A stretch of 64,000 nt of DNA from Anaeramoeba flamelloides (GCA_027625915.1 JANTQA010000047.1:10788001-10852000); one strand, 5' to 3'. Positions 1-13,800 are shown, numbered from the stretch's first letter. The notes: generated from the sequence alone by a model not told the origin. Translations and numbers: made by a program.

Positions 1-2405
1 CTAACTAAAAAGTAAGTTTAGGTTAACAATTTTGTGAAAAATAATTGTAGTTTATCTTAACATATTTTTTAATTAAGAAGTAAATACTCTACAAAATCAT
101 GGGAAAATTTTAAAAAAATTATAGATGATATTCTCTTCTTACAAATTTTCTGTACACAAAGAGTTAAAAAATTCTAATCTAAGAAATCCAATAAAGAAAA
201 TTTTTTTCAATAAATCTAATAGTTTTTTTCCATTTGTTATCTTCTCAAAAAGTAAAATTTTGTTTTCATTTTATTTTTCACATTATAAAAAGTTTTTACC
301 CTTTTTTATTGTCAATTTTCATCATTATTAGCTCAATAACAATGTTTTTGTTATCCGTAATATTAATAATAGAATTTTATTTTCAATTTTGAGATAATTC
401 TTTTGGTTAACCAAAAAAAATTGATTTATTCAACTTATGGGAAAAAATTGTATATTTTTAAGAAGGGTAGTTATAATCATTAAAGTTTTATAGACATTTT
501 ATAATTTTATCTAGAAATAGTGTTTTTGTTCTAAGATGAAATTTGGTTTCTCAAAATAAAATTTTCTTGAAAAAATTAGAGAATTGTGTAATTTTATCCT
601 CAAATTTGAAAATCAATTTTTTTTATGACAAAAATGATTTAAATTGCTATCAGGGTTCTCATAAATAGGGCCAAACAATTTGTTAAACCATTTTTCAAAT
701 TTGAATTTTTTTTTAATTTTTTTTCTATTTTTTGAATCCCAGGAAACAACTCTTTTCAAACTTGTCAGAATGAAAAATTTTGTTTAATAGATCTCAATTT
801 CGTTGATAATCATTTTTATCTTCTATCAAATTATCATTTATTTGATCACCTATTCCTTAATTGTTTTTATTGGCTAAGATTTAAATTGGGATATTAAACA
901 TTAAAAATAATATCAAAATAAAAAATTTATAGCCAAGTCAATACTTTCCAATATAAAACAAAAAATAGTTCTGCCTTTTTCAAGAATGAACTTTTTATTA
1001 ATAAAAATAATAGGTTACTTTTTTTCGTTTTATATTGGAAATATGTGAATTTTGATTTCCAAAAAAGAGACTCAAAATAATAAATTGTTTAAATGGATTT
1101 AACTTATATAATACAGAAACCAAAACACAAATTAGATATATAAATTTTTTTTTAAGATCTGGAAAAGATTTCAATTTATTTCTAAAAAACTATTACCCCC
1201 TTAAAAGTTATTTTCTTTAGAAAATATAATTAATCAACTTAATTGAGTTTTTAAGATGAATTTTTAAAGTTTATAAAAAATTAACAACAACAAACGGATC
1301 TTCTCAACAATTTGTTTTAGAAAATATATTGAAAACAAATACTTCCAAAATACATTAATGATCAGATGCAAACAATTAATGAATTATATTTTGGTTTGAT
1401 CAGTAACATTTATCTATCATTTTCAATAACTCATTTCACAAATTAAAATTAATTCTCATTTCACAAATCTTTTGTTACATCATATTATATTATTTTTAAA
1501 AAAAAAAATACTTTGGGTACTATCCATCTTATTGAATTTTTAAATTTGGTTCTAATAAGTAAAAGAATTTTTGAAAGTATTCTGGAATACTAACGGAAAT
1601 GTAAATTATTTATACAAATATATACTTTTTAATTACAGAACAAGATAAATCCTCATGATTATTTGAACAACTTGTTCTCTTCTTATCGTGATTCTTCTTT
1701 TTTTTAACTTTTTATTTTCGAAAAATTCAACAATTATGTAGGATGATTTGGTAGGGTTGTGATTGAAACAGTTTTTAGAAAAGAAAATTGAATTTGGAAT
1801 GAAATTTGTGATGAGAGAATAAATAGAGTGATACAAAACAGAAACTAATTTCTTTTAGGTAGGGTGTTTTTTTTGAAATAAAAATAGGATAAAATTTCAA
1901 CTGATTCACTTTTTCTTATTAATTTCAAATAATCTTTTCTTTTTTAGGATTCTGAGTTCATCTACACAGACAAATTATCAAACTTAATAAAGAACCAAAC
2001 AAATCAACATTTGTGATGCCAAATATGAATACATTACTTGATAAACTAAATTTGTGAAGGATAATTAGGAAAAATCATAGAAAAATTTGTTCCATTTATT
2101 AACCTAATAAGAGTAATCGGAAAAATTAAAGTTATAAAGAAAATCAATATTATTGTTGATTTTTCACTCAAAACCTATTGAAAATGTGGAACAACCAAAA
2201 AATGAATAATTTTCGAAAAAAAAAAGTGAAAATAAGAAAACTATCATTTTATTGACTTTTACTCAATAGAAGGAAACAAACCTTCAAACAATGAAACAAA
2301 TTTGAGAAGTCGAGAATTATTGTTCAATAGTATGACTATTTTTTCTCTCAAGAATCTGTATTTTTCAAAAATACAATCATTTTTTTCTTTTTACGTTTTT
2401 TTTAA
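1..2405. other. AT-rich intergenic region, no gene seen
   Basis: No recognisable coding sequence on either strand. The short open frames here (125-331 plus, 1633-1836 minus) are rich in F, I, K, N and L, as expected from AT-rich non-coding DNA, and show no domain. It probably contains the promoter and 5' leader of the ankyrin/BTB gene that starts at 2406, but I could not single out a promoter element. Confidence 0.6.
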
Positions 2406-5400
2406 ATGTATCAAGCGCTCCAAAGCAAAAGACATTTGCAAGTAAAAGAGTTACTCAAAGAAAACCCTGACTTAGCAACTGAACTATGTGAAGGAAAAAA
2501 TGTTCTTACAATTGCAATTGAAAAACGTGATTATAAAATGGTTGCATTGCTACTGAAATTTGGTGCAGATCCAACTCAAGCCAGCTGGGTATGTTCTTTC
2601 GAATTCTTTAAACAAAAAACCTTTAATTGTATTTGAATTATAAATGGGAAAAATTTTCACTTCCTTTTCAATTTCCTTTTTCAAATATAGCCACAAATTA
2701 CAAACTACTTCTTTGAAAATCCAATTTACCATTGTGAAAAAAATTTGGGTCATTAAAAAAAAAATATGTTGGAAAAAGTGAAAATTCTTTCCCCATTTAG
2801 AATTCAAATACCAGTATTTCTTTGATCCTTTTTGCTTTTAAACCAAACTCAACCATTTTTCAATTCTTTGTCACATCCTTTCTTGGCTTGAATCAAAAAA
2901 AAAAAAAAAAATTTCTTCATAATTAAAATCTCAATCCATTCCACAAGCTTCAAGTTTATTCTTTTTTAATTTACTTGATCATCTAAAAGGTTTTTTTTAA
3001 TTAAACTAAACAAAAAAGTCAAATTAGATTTTTTATAATCGCCACAATCAAGATCACTATTAAGGCTTAAACTTTGAACGAAATTTAACGCACAAAAATA
3101 TGTAATTCAAATTCAAGGAAAATGGAGTTTGTAAAAAAAATATGTATTATCTGTTTATTCCAACATCTATATCCACTCCAAAGGTTGATTTATTTTCATA
3201 TATACATTCAGTTCCACTTTTTAGACAAAAAATTTCAACAAAATAAAGGCACAATAATAATCCTAAATTAAAAAACATTTTTTGGAATATTTTTTTTACA
3301 AACTCCATTTTCCTTGAATTTGAATTACATATTTTTGTGCGTTAAATTTCGTTCAAAGTTTAAGCCTTAATAGTGATCTTGACTGTGGCAATTAAAAAAA
3401 ACTTGAGAGCTTAAGGGCTACGTTCTCACCCTTGAGAAGGTTTATTTATTGTGTTATTACACTTTCACATCCCAAAAAGAATTTTCAATCGAAAGATATT
3501 GGACAAAAAAAAAAAAACATTTTTTGTCAACTTAACCTTTTCACGAAGACTATTTTTCTTTTTTTTTCAATGAATAGGAAAATTGAAAATAACCAAAAAA
3601 ATTAATTGCTAAAAAATGGCTTTACGGGATTTCAAAGTACAAGTTCTAATTTGAGAACATTTCAAATTTTTAAAAGCAACGAAAACAAATATTTAGAACA
3701 GCCAGATGAATTGCTGTGAGTTTATAGATTTGAAATGGAAATTCGAAAATATTAAAAAAAAATTTAGTACGATCGAAAATTGTTACAACTGTAACAATTT
3801 GTGAAAATTTCATATTTTTTCGAAAAGAAATCACAGTGTGTAAATTTTATTGGGATTGCAAAACTCTTTCAAGGGCGTTTTTATAATACATTATTTCGCC
3901 TTTCTCGCCTGAAAATGTAGTCCTTAAAACCCATATTTCAAAATAAAATCTGTACTTTTTTTTCTTCTTGTTCAATTCCAACATCTTGTTCACTACCAAT
4001 AGTATTTCCTAAGTTCAAAACAATTTTGATGTAAACTCCTAGATATTTTGAGAAAATTTCAAATAAGGAATGCGATTTGTTTAGAAATTTTTCTGCATTT
4101 TTTCAATTTTTTTGTTTTTTTTTATATTTTTGATGATGAAATTTTTATAAAAATTAACTTTATTTTTTGAGAAAAATTTACAATTTAATCTTTCATTTTT
4201 GGAATTTCTTTTTTAATAACAAAACTTTAAGAAATCAAGACCATATTCTTTAATGTTTATTGTCCATTTATTTGATTGGTTGATGTTTAGGTCTTCTATA
4301 AAAAAGAAAAATGATTTTTTAAAATTTCGAAATAAAAATTTAGGAATTCTGGAAAAGCTAAAGGTGTTTTTTTTTTAATTTGAAAAATAAACAGAAAATT
4401 AAATAAATTTTCGGTTTATTTCTCAAATTAAAAAAAACCTAAAGACAAATAAAAGGTAATTCTGTTGGATCTCCTTTCTTCAATTAACAAAAAATAAAAA
4501 CAAATTTATAATTTTTTCTTTCTCGTTCTTCAGTAACTATTTAAAAGTTAATTTAATTTCCCCGACTTTTACGAAATAATACAGCTAATTATCATTGATA
4601 ATATTTCAAAAGCATGCCGATATTTTGGAATTATTAAACGAGATAGTGGTTTTTAAAGGTTTTGAAATAATATTTCAGTTGATAATCCACATTCTGATTT
4701 AAAATGAGAGAGAAATAAAAGTTCAACAAGATTTTTAATTGGAAACATTCATAGTACCTGGAAATGAAAAGTAATCTCTAATTCAAAGAAGAAATAAATT
4801 AACTACAACGTTTGATTCACATCATATTATTTTCAATTAAATCAACAAAAAAAATTTGGATCTTCGTGCTATGAAAATACGATATATAGTTTTGGAGATC
4901 TCAAAAATAATCAATTTTTTCACATATTTTTTAGTTCTATCTTTTGGTCTGGGTTTTTCTTTGGTTGATCAATTAATTAAAAAATTGTTAAAACAAATTA
5001 ACTATTTTTAAGATCAAGAAAGGTGCTGAATATAATCTCAATCAAAAAGGAGAAAAAAATTGTATTTATTTGATTAAATTGATAATAAAATTATGAATTA
5101 CCCCCTGGAGTTAATTTTTTTTTTTCTTCTTTTAACTAGAGATTATTTTTCAGTTTCGGTAACCTTTACAATTAAATAGCAAACGTATCATTTTTTTCCA
5201 TTGTACTGAGAATACTTTATAAAAAGAGTTTTAATTCATTTTAGCTCTCTAATTGTACTTTAATTATTTGAAAAGGGTGAGCAAAATCGAAAGAATATTT
5301 TTCAAGTATTATAGTGATAATTTTATTTAAATTTCTTTGGAAAAATCATTTGAAAGATGTTTAAAGTCTTCAAAATAATTTTATTATTTTATAATATCTA

Positions 5401-8400
5401 TTGAAAAAATTACAAATGAAAGTCCATACATTTTCATGGATCTTCGACTTTTGCAAAAATACACTAAGTTTAGGGTAATTTTTTTTATTAATTTTTCAAT
5501 TCTATCAAAAAAAAACAAAATAAAAAATAAATAAAACACTTATCCCTAATAAAAAAAACTTTTTTTAAAACATCTATATAACATTTTAAAAACAAAATTT
5601 CCTTTTATATGATGATTTTTTCAATATTTTTTGAAAAAATATTCTTATAATAGACTTATAACATGTTACAAATTTTATAACACACTTTATAACAAATATT
5701 TATGTTTTAAAAGTTGCTATGATAAATTTTTATAACATTTTAAACGTTTATAACACCTTTATAACACATTTATAACATGTTATAAAAAACTTTTTTTTAT
5801 TAGGGTATGAGATATATAAAACAACAATTAAGAAAATAAAAAGCACATGATGATATTACTAATTTCACGATTTAGTATATTTTTTAACTTTCAAACATTT
5901 GTAAATTTAATATAGTTGTATCAATAGTAAAAAGGTTTTAAAGATTATTTTTATTAAGATAATACAATTATAGAAAAAAATTTTTCTTTTTTGAATTCTT
6001 GTATTAAAAAATAAATCCAAATCCCAAAAATCTTTTTTTTTTTTTTTGTATTACTTAAAATTGTATTGATTTATTTCATTTATTTTTAATTCTATTCTAA
6101 TTACACCCAATTTTCATAATTTTTTTTCTAAAATATAAAAATACAAAAATAAAAATAAAAAAAGGACGATATACGGCCAATTGATTTTACAATTAAAGCT
6201 AAAAGGCCACATAAATATGTTCAAATTATGCTTACGGAATCATCAAATTCAGAAGATGTTCTGGAAAGGGAACCATATAGAAAAATAAAAATTAGGGTAT
6301 TAAAAAAAACAGAAAAATGGGAAAATGATATTAAGTTTCGATACCAAATTTTAAAAAAATTATTAAAAAAATATCCAAAAAGTGATACAGTTTATAGATT
6401 ATTACGTAGCGGTGCAAATTTAACATTTAAACAAAAAGATAAATTATTTTTATTTTCTTTATCTAACAAAGTTATTTCAAATATCAAATATTTATTAAAT
6501 AATGGTGCAGATCCCAATGCTATTCTGTCTGACGACGATGGTGATGTGTCCGCTCTAGTTTTAGCATTATACTATAAGCAACCATTAGAAGTGTTTAAAT
6601 TGATGATTGATAAGGGATTAAATTTGCTACAGGTCAATAGTGGTGCAGATTTTTTGAAACGAGAAAGTATAAAGGGGGAATTAACGCTGTCTCAATTCAA
6701 GGAAAACACTGTTAAGGACATTTCAATTCTCAATTTTTTAATTATTTTCAATGTACAGAATGAAATATTAGATCTTTTTATGGAATCAAAAATTTCACTT
6801 TTTTTTCTTGATAGTTTGGGAAGAAATTCTTTATTATATTCCTTGGAAATTCGTAAAAATTTAAAAATCGCAAAAAAAATTTTAGATAGATATTTACAAA
6901 TAGTCAATAATGTAAATAAAAATAAAAATAATCTTAAAAATAATACTCAGAATGAAATTGAAAAAGAGGATGATATTGAAAACAGTGATAATAATAATAA
7001 TAATAAATGCAGTAACGGTAACAGCAATGGTAGCAACGTAGACCGCGATGTAAATGGCGAGGATATTAATGTTTTGAGTGATAATTCCAAGGTGTATAAC
7101 TATTTAATTCTGTCTTTGCGTCACTTGGATACAAATATCTCCAAGCTATTGCTTTTAGCAGGAGCTGACCCTAATTTGATGGATCGTAATGGTGTTAGTG
7201 CAATAGTATGGGCAATGTATTATAAAAAACCACCAGATTTAATTCAATTGATGATTGAAAAGGGATTAGATTTAAATCAAGTTTTTCAAGGAAAAAGTTA
7301 TTTGGATTATTCTGATAATAAAATCGAGAGAAGGTTTTTTCGACATATAAACTCAACTTTTAAGCAAATATCACATCTTTCAATTTTGCATTATGCTATA
7401 TTTCTCCAAATTCCTATTGAAAGCTTTAAAGTGTTAATTAAAGCAGGTGCGCCATTGTGGGTAGCGGATCAAAATGGGACATATCCTTTTGAAATCAATG
7501 TTAAATACTCCCCGACCAAAAGTGAATATGCGCTCTTAATACTGAAGGCTTCTGATCAGATCCCAAAACGAGTACTAATTCAGAGGTATTTACTCGGGTG
7601 CCTTAAAAGAGCTGTTTCATTTGATGTAATTAAACTGATGATAGAAAAGGGCGCCAGGTTAAACGTGATGAAAGGCTTAAATTCTTTTGCAAGTATAATA
7701 AATGTAAATAATATACAGTTGTCAACTCTCAAAGGAATATTAAAATTGGATTATGGTACACTCCCCTTATATAAGGTAAATTATCTATTTCAATTTCTAT
7801 AATTTATTGTTATGATGAAGATTATTATAATATTCATTTTTTTTGTTTTCGAAAAGCATCAAAAAAAAGTTTATATAAAATTTTTTTTCAAAAATTTGGT
7901 TCAGTTTATAATCTGAATATTAGAAACATTTTTGATAATTTTTTTTTTAACAATTTTTTGAAATGCTTTTTACTAATTTTGAATTCTTTTTCTCAATTTA
8001 AATTTTTATTCAATATCATTATTATATTTATTTTTTCATTTATTTGTTTTTTATATAGAAAGGAGATCTCCATATGTTAGTCCAATCTCGTAAATATGAT
8101 TTTCTAGAATTATTTCTAATGGAAGGTGCTGATCCAAATGAAGTTTTTAAGGTAATTTTTTTTTATTTTACAAAATCAAATATTTTTTGTTACTTGTTTT
8201 CTATTTCTGAAAAAAAAAAATTTAATAATTTGCTAAAAAGCAATTATATTTTTGAAAATCAAAGTATTTTATTTATTGGTTGATCGACTGTGAGAGAAGT
8301 GAAACAAGGAAATAATCAATTAAGCAACAATATTAGAGAAAAAAAAATCAAATCAAATAAAAATTGTTTTTTTTGATTATCCCTATTTTCTGTTTAATTC

Positions 8401-10896
8401 ATAAAACCAATATCTATTGGCGGAGTAAAACAGAAATTCACAAGAAAGTACTATTAACTTTTAACTTTTTTTTTTTTTTTTTTTTAATTAATAATAATCG
8501 AGTAAAAACTTCAAATAGTTTGGTAACTTTTTAAAAACATGTATGTTGAACTCTACAACACTTGCCATTAGATTTTTTATAATTAAAATTTAATTCACAA
8601 AATAGAGGTTTTTATAAATCAATCTTTATTTCACAGTTAAGAGCTTATAATCATCTATGTTAAAAATATTTTAAATTTAATAAATATCTTTAAAATGGAT
8701 AATCAATTATTTGGGTTATTAAAGAATTATTTATTGATATAAATAGAAAAAAAATTTTTTTTTGATTTTGCATTAGGTTTTTTACTTTTTGAAATAAACC
8801 GAAAATTTATTAAAATTTCTGTTTTAACAAAAATTAAAAAAAAAAAAAAAAACGCCGTTAGGTTTTCTTGAGTTTTCTGTTTATTTATAAAATCAATAGA
8901 TTTTCGTTAGGTTTTTTTGTGTTTTTGAAATAAACCGAAAATTTATTAAAATTTTCTATTTGTTTCAAAAAGTAAAAAAAACCTAGAACACTTTACACAT
9001 GAAACAGAAAACCTCAAGAAAAACTAGGCACTCTACAGCACTTGACTGACACTTTTCGTTAGGTTTTCCAGAATTTAAAAGAATTGAGTAAAATCTTTGA
9101 GTTTTCTCCATTCTTTTGAATTTTGAAAACCAAGGCACTCTACGGACACTTACAATATTTATCAGAAGGGATTTTTTTTCTCTATTTCAGTTTTATTAGA
9201 TGATTACAACATTTTCAAAACTATTCGTTATTATCTATCAAAGTAAATCTCTCAAAGTTGAATTAAACTAAAATTCGTACTTTAGTTTATTTGGAATTTC
9301 TTACCTACAAAAACACCTTTTTTTTCTTGACTAGAGACTTTTAAAAAATGTGGTTATACTAACCATAATAAATACAATAGTCTCATTAATTTGAAGTCTT
9401 TGAATTTTGATTATATTGAAATAAATTTTATTATTCAAGGTAAAAGGTTAATGAAGCTATTTGTTTTGTCTTACTTTTTTTTTTTCAATTTTATTTTTTC
9501 ATACTAGTGTTGAGTAAAAAAAAAATGATATAACATAAATATTTTCAACAATCTCTCCCTTTCTCTTGACGAAACATCAAAAAATTAAGATTTGATTTTT
9601 TTTTTATCGTTTTATGTGTTATCTTGATTACGGGAGGATAGAAATGAAATTAAAATGATCAAGTTTTTTTTTGGTGCATTTTTTGTTAGTTTCATCATTT
9701 TAAAAAAGTGCAGCTGAAATTTATTAAAACGTAAATATTAAAACAGTAAATAAACTTCAATAAAACTATATTAAATCCTCCATTGAAAACTTATTTTGTC
9801 ACAATTTTTAAAAATTACTTTCATATTATTATTAGTATTTCCTTAATTGAATTTTTCAAAAACTTAACTTTTTCCGAAAAAACTTTCAAATTGACAATTT
9901 TATTAATATTTTTTTTTTTGAATTTAATGTATATCAATATTTATTTCATGGCTTTTATATCTATATTCTTTAATAAATAAATAAATATCATATAATATAA
10001 TTTTAATAAATTGTTTTTTTTCTCAGAAATGTCTTCCATTATACTATGCATGTCGACTAAGCGATGGGTATTCAATAAAGATTCTTCTTAGATTCGGAGC
10101 AGATCCTGAAATGATCAATCCAAAGACAAACGCTAAACCCAAAGAGCATTTAGACAATAAGAATTTAAAAGAAACGATACGTATTTATGGTGATTATGTT
10201 AACAATTATATCAAGCTTTATACAAGACAAGAAAACTGTGATGTTACTATTGTTAGTTCTGATAATAAAAAGGTCTATTTTCATAAATTGATGTTTCAAT
10301 GCAGATTAGGAGGGTTAGTTGATTATGAATTATTTATTAATACATTAAAGAATTTTGAAAAACGGGAAATTGATTTGATGATGAAATGGGTCTATGGCGG
10401 CACCTGTAATGATGAAAATAAAACATTACTAACATTTTTAATTTCGGCTTTAAATTTGCCAGAGGAAATATTTAAAGAAAAAAGTTTTAAAAGGGGGTTA
10501 AAAAGGGACCTTGCAGATTTATACAATGATAATGATTCTAAAGATTTTATTTTGGTGGTTTCTGAACTGAATAAAAAAGAGGAAGTCGTCGAAAAGGAAA
10601 TACCAGTTCATAGATTAGTTTTGATAGCAAACTCTGAATTATTTCGAGAAATGTTAGTTAACGTTGATCAGGAATCTAATAGGGTTCATGATTATACAGG
10701 AAGGAGCTACGAAGCAATTTTTTATTTAATTAAATATTATTATACAGATCAACTCGATGAAAAAATCTCAAGCAAAGCCTTAGATGAATTATATTATGCA
10801 GAAGAATTTTATCAGCTTTCAGAATATAATAGCTTATTTCCAAGAATATGTATTCTAAAACGTAAAAGGAAAAAAAGGAAAACTAGCAAGAAATAA
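2406..10896 (+). CDS. Ankyrin-repeat protein with C-terminal tandem BTB/POZ domains
   Basis: Model: join(2406..2588, 6165..7775, 8059..8151, 10027..10896), about 918 residues. All three introns are phase 0, with donors GTATGT, GTAAAT and GTAATT. The first join is supported by content: exon 1 ends inside an ankyrin unit (LLLKFGADPTQASW) and exon 2 continues it (DDIRPIDFTIKAKR). An in-frame TAA lies just before the ATG. Residues 1-660 hold degenerate ankyrin units with repeated GADP turns, interrupted by an Asn-rich linker coded near 6910-7080. The last exon carries one more ankyrin unit, a diverged BTB (CDVTIVSSDNKKVYFHKLMF) and a second, clearer BTB (IPVHRLVLIANSELFREML), then a basic tail. 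Ankyrin-BTB proteins often act as substrate adaptors for Cullin-3 ubiquitin ligases or as scaffolds. That role is family knowledge; the substrate is unknown. The exact start and first exon are less certain than exons 2-4. Confidence 0.82.
3036..3394. repeat. Fold-back element in ankyrin gene intron 1
   Basis: Two nearly identical arms of about 105 bp face each other (3036-3140 and 3290-3394). The arm core reads CACTATTAAGGCTTAAACTT on the left and its complement on the right. The arm resembles a diverged version of the TIR of the elements at 22568 and 28990. The loop near 3206 contains a separate partial TIR (CAGTTCCACTTTTTAGAC), so the structure looks chimeric or nested. Confidence 0.85.
3415..3923. 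mobile_element. MITE with TTAA flanks and TIR GGRCTACRTTYTCA, copy 1
   Basis: Left end TTAA-GGGCTACGTTCTCA and right end TGTAGTCC-TTAA are inverted copies of each other, flanked by TTAA on both sides. A second copy lies at 55573-56077, with shared interior blocks, including a T-rich tract followed by CAATGAATAGGAAAATTGAA. It has no ORF. TTAA target duplication is typical of piggyBac and Kolobok elements. The family assignment is inference, because no transposase is linked. Confidence 0.7.
3945..4320. repeat. Dispersed repeat family A, copy 1
   Basis: Starts near TTCAAAATAAAATCTGTAC and continues with blocks also found in the same order at 22255-22860 and 58440-58860, for example ATTTTTTGAGAAAAATTT, then a TAAGAAATCAA block and a TTGATTGGTTGATGTTTAGG block. 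No coding capacity. Likely an old non-autonomous transposon or LINE/SINE fragment; the ends are not defined. Confidence 0.6.
4362..4440. repeat. Short hairpin repeat (AGGTTTTTT...AAAAAACCT), copy 1
   Basis: Near-perfect palindrome of about 79 bp. Its arm GAAATAAACCGAAAATTTA recurs at 8774 and 8909 in another intron of the same gene. Confidence 0.6.
4690..5170. repeat. Diverged relative of the element at 52899
   Basis: Blocks such as AAAGAAGAAATAAATTAACT, CATATTATTTTCAATTAAAT and GTTTTGGAGATCTCAAAAAT align in order with 52960-53120. The ends are unclear and there is no ORF. Probably an old copy of the same non-autonomous family. Confidence 0.45.
5541..5807. repeat. Inverted-repeat element with internal TATAACA repeats
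   Basis: Ends TATCCCTAATAAAAAAAA and TTTTTTTTATTAGGGTA are inverted copies. The interior carries many TATAACA/TGTTATA motifs, densest at 5640-5790. About 267 bp, non-coding, in intron 1 of the ankyrin gene. Confidence 0.6.
8774..8992. repeat. Two copies of the AGGTTTTTT hairpin repeat
   Basis: The block GAAATAAACCGAAAATTTAT occurs near 8791 and again near 8925. The second copy forms a clear hairpin of about 83 bp (8909-8992), closed by TTAGGTTTTTTT and AAAAAAACCTA. They lie in intron 3 of the ankyrin gene. Confidence 0.6.
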
Positions 10897-13800
10897 AATT
10901 TTTAATGTTCTATTTTTTTTCTATTCTTTATTTTCTTTTTTTATTAATAAAAAAAAAAAAGAACAAATTGTGCCTTTCTTTTTCTTATTAGTGTTATAAA
11001 AAATCCTAAAAAAGTAGGGCTAGCAAACTAAAATTTATTTTTTTTTTAAAAATTTTTTATTTTTTTCTATTTTTTTTTTTTTGAAAACTAAATTAAGTTT
11101 CAAACAATGCTAATGACTATGTATCTTTTAGACGCTGTTTGAATTGGAAGTTGCAATTTTAGTCTCTTCAAAATTCTCTCATTACCATATTAAATTATTC
11201 TTCACTTAACCCCTAACAGTAACAATCAAATTCAAATTTTTCAACACACTTCAAACAGTCAAAAGAATCGCAATAATTCAGTTTCAAACAATTGGAAATA
11301 AATTTTGATTTTTGTAAAATATGAAAATCAAATTTTTTCTTTTATTTTTTTAATTTCCTTTTTCTAATTCTGTAATAGTTTGCCTTTGATCGAAAAATGT
11401 TTTCCAAGCGATTGATATTAGAATAAAGTTGTTTTCTTCCAAATAAAAAAAAAACAAATAAAATGAGCTGGTGGTATCTTTTGTTTGATAGATCAGTATT
11501 TATTATGCCGTTAGTGGATAATATCCAAGGGTTCTCTTATCTCGAAAAGATATTTATGAAATTAGACTTCTTGTGGTTTTAAAAAAGTATAGGAAATGTT
11601 CGTGAAATATTTAAAATTGTATTCAAAACTAAAAAGTTATAATTTGTTAAAAAAATATAAAAAAAGTTTTTTACTTGTTTTATCTATTCGGATGAATAAA
11701 TTTCATTAAAAAGAAATGTATTTTTATCTTTTAGTATAAAATTGATTTTAATCAATTTATTTCAATTCTTAGTTCTTGTACAATCTTGTATATTTTTAAT
11801 GAGTATGATTGTGTTAGATTCTTTATTTTTAAAGATAGAATCTTCTTGGAAAATCTATAAAAAAATCAAAGAGATCTTATAAAGTGACAAAGAACAAAAA
11901 TACAAAATTTATTAGTTTGTGGTCATATTTGAAAATTTCAAATGACTCGAAATTGGGTGTCACTCTTTATCAATAGTTTCTTAAAATTCTTTGTATTGTC
12001 AAGTTTTGATTTTTCGAAATTTATAAAAGTTGTATGTTGATCTTTTTTTGATTGGTAATTAGTAATGAAATGAAAAGAAAAAAAGTCAATCTATAAAAGA
12101 ATATTTATAAACCATTGAAGCCTTGAAGGTCTACTTTTTTTTTTTTTTTTTTTTTTTAATAAACATTTTCTATTTAAAACTAAAATAAAAAAGGTAGTGT
12201 GGTGTATTAAACTCGTTGTACTTTTAATAGGCATATTATTATAATTATTTATTTATTGAAGGCTAAATCTCTTCTTTAAAATCCTCAGAACATTAATATT
12301 ATAAATTAAAATTGAATAAAATTATCCACAAATATACAATATAAACTCCAGTTAAGTAAAAGTTGCCAATCCAAAAAAGAAAAAATCTATTTTTGTTTTT
12401 ATTAGATAAAATCATTATAAGATAGTTCAGGAATAAGATAAAAAATAAAAATCCAGATTGTAGTCGATATGCAAAAAGGAAAGTTCCTCGACCTACTATA
12501 ATATTACTAAAATTGATAAAAAGAAAATGATTGTTTTTTGTATTACCTTTCATTGAAAACCCCCAGTGCAAAATTTCTAAGGTTTTGTAAGTGAAATTTA
12601 AATTGTAAACAATAGTTTTTTATATTGTAGATATCCATTGTATAAAGAAATAACAAATATTCAATTTCCTTAAAATTTAATGTTGGAATTTCAAACATAC
12701 TTTTTTGGTTTGAATTGTTTTTCTTTAAAAAAAGAAAAGAAAAAAGAAAAGAAAAAAGAAAAAGAAAGAAAAGACAAAAAGTAAAAAAAATTGAAGAAAT
12801 TAGAAAATAAAAATTGATCTAAAAAGAGAAAAAATGATTTTGATCTAAAAATCAAAAAATATATTTAGAGACAAATATTGGATAAAACTTGAGCAATTTA
12901 TTCAATTTCTTAAATTAATTATGGTAATGTTGACTTAATTAGATGAAATTGGATAATATTTGTAAAATTCATTGAAAAGATCATTTTTGTAAAATAATTT
13001 GAATAACGAATAAATTAAAATATCGATTTGAAAAAAATAGATTGTCCAAAAGTGTTATTTATTTACTATTTCTTAAATTTTAATTTTCATCAATTACTAG
13101 GATCCAAATAGTTAACAAAATCAATTAAAAAAATATTTTTTTCAGTTTAAATATGAAAGACAAGTTTTTCATATTTACTACTTAATAGGTGAAATTGATT
13201 TCAAAAATTTTTTGTATAAATTTTTTTAAAAATATTATAAATGAAATTTTCAATTTTTGAATATCAAAGCAATCATAGAAATTAGTTTTTTTTTATTAAA
13301 AGGACTAAAACCTATTATATTTTTTTACCTTAATTTAATAGAGATTGACAAAATTTTTTTACAAATTACTTAGATTTAAATAATCCTGTTGATTTTCAAT
13401 ATTAAGCATATTTTTCGATAATAAATCCATATTTAAAATTTGGTCACAAAAAAATATAATAGAGACTATTCCCTTAAAATAATTTTGAAAAGTATCAAAT
13501 TATAGGATATTAATACAATAAAGAAGATTTGATAATGTCATTTGGGAAAATAATCAATAGCTCAGAATAAATGCCAACATGTACTAAAAGTTTTTTTATG
13601 ATTTGTTGTTAATTTTTTTAAGCAAGATGGTTCAGTTATCTTTAAAAAAATAGTAACTTTGATTTGGTTTCTTTAATGTCTGTGGGTTTTATTCTCAAAA
13701 ATACATTTTTCTTTTTGTTACTCAATTTTTTCATTATTTTGATTTCCATTTTATTGTTGATGGTTATGAAAATTTATTAGACTATGATATATTTCGTCTA

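Noticed and set aside
12299-12571. 90-codon hydrophobic open frame on the minus strand, possible membrane protein exon
   Set aside because: Composition (F, I, L, N, K) is what AT-rich DNA gives by chance. No family motif, no matching splice partner, and no similar frame nearby.
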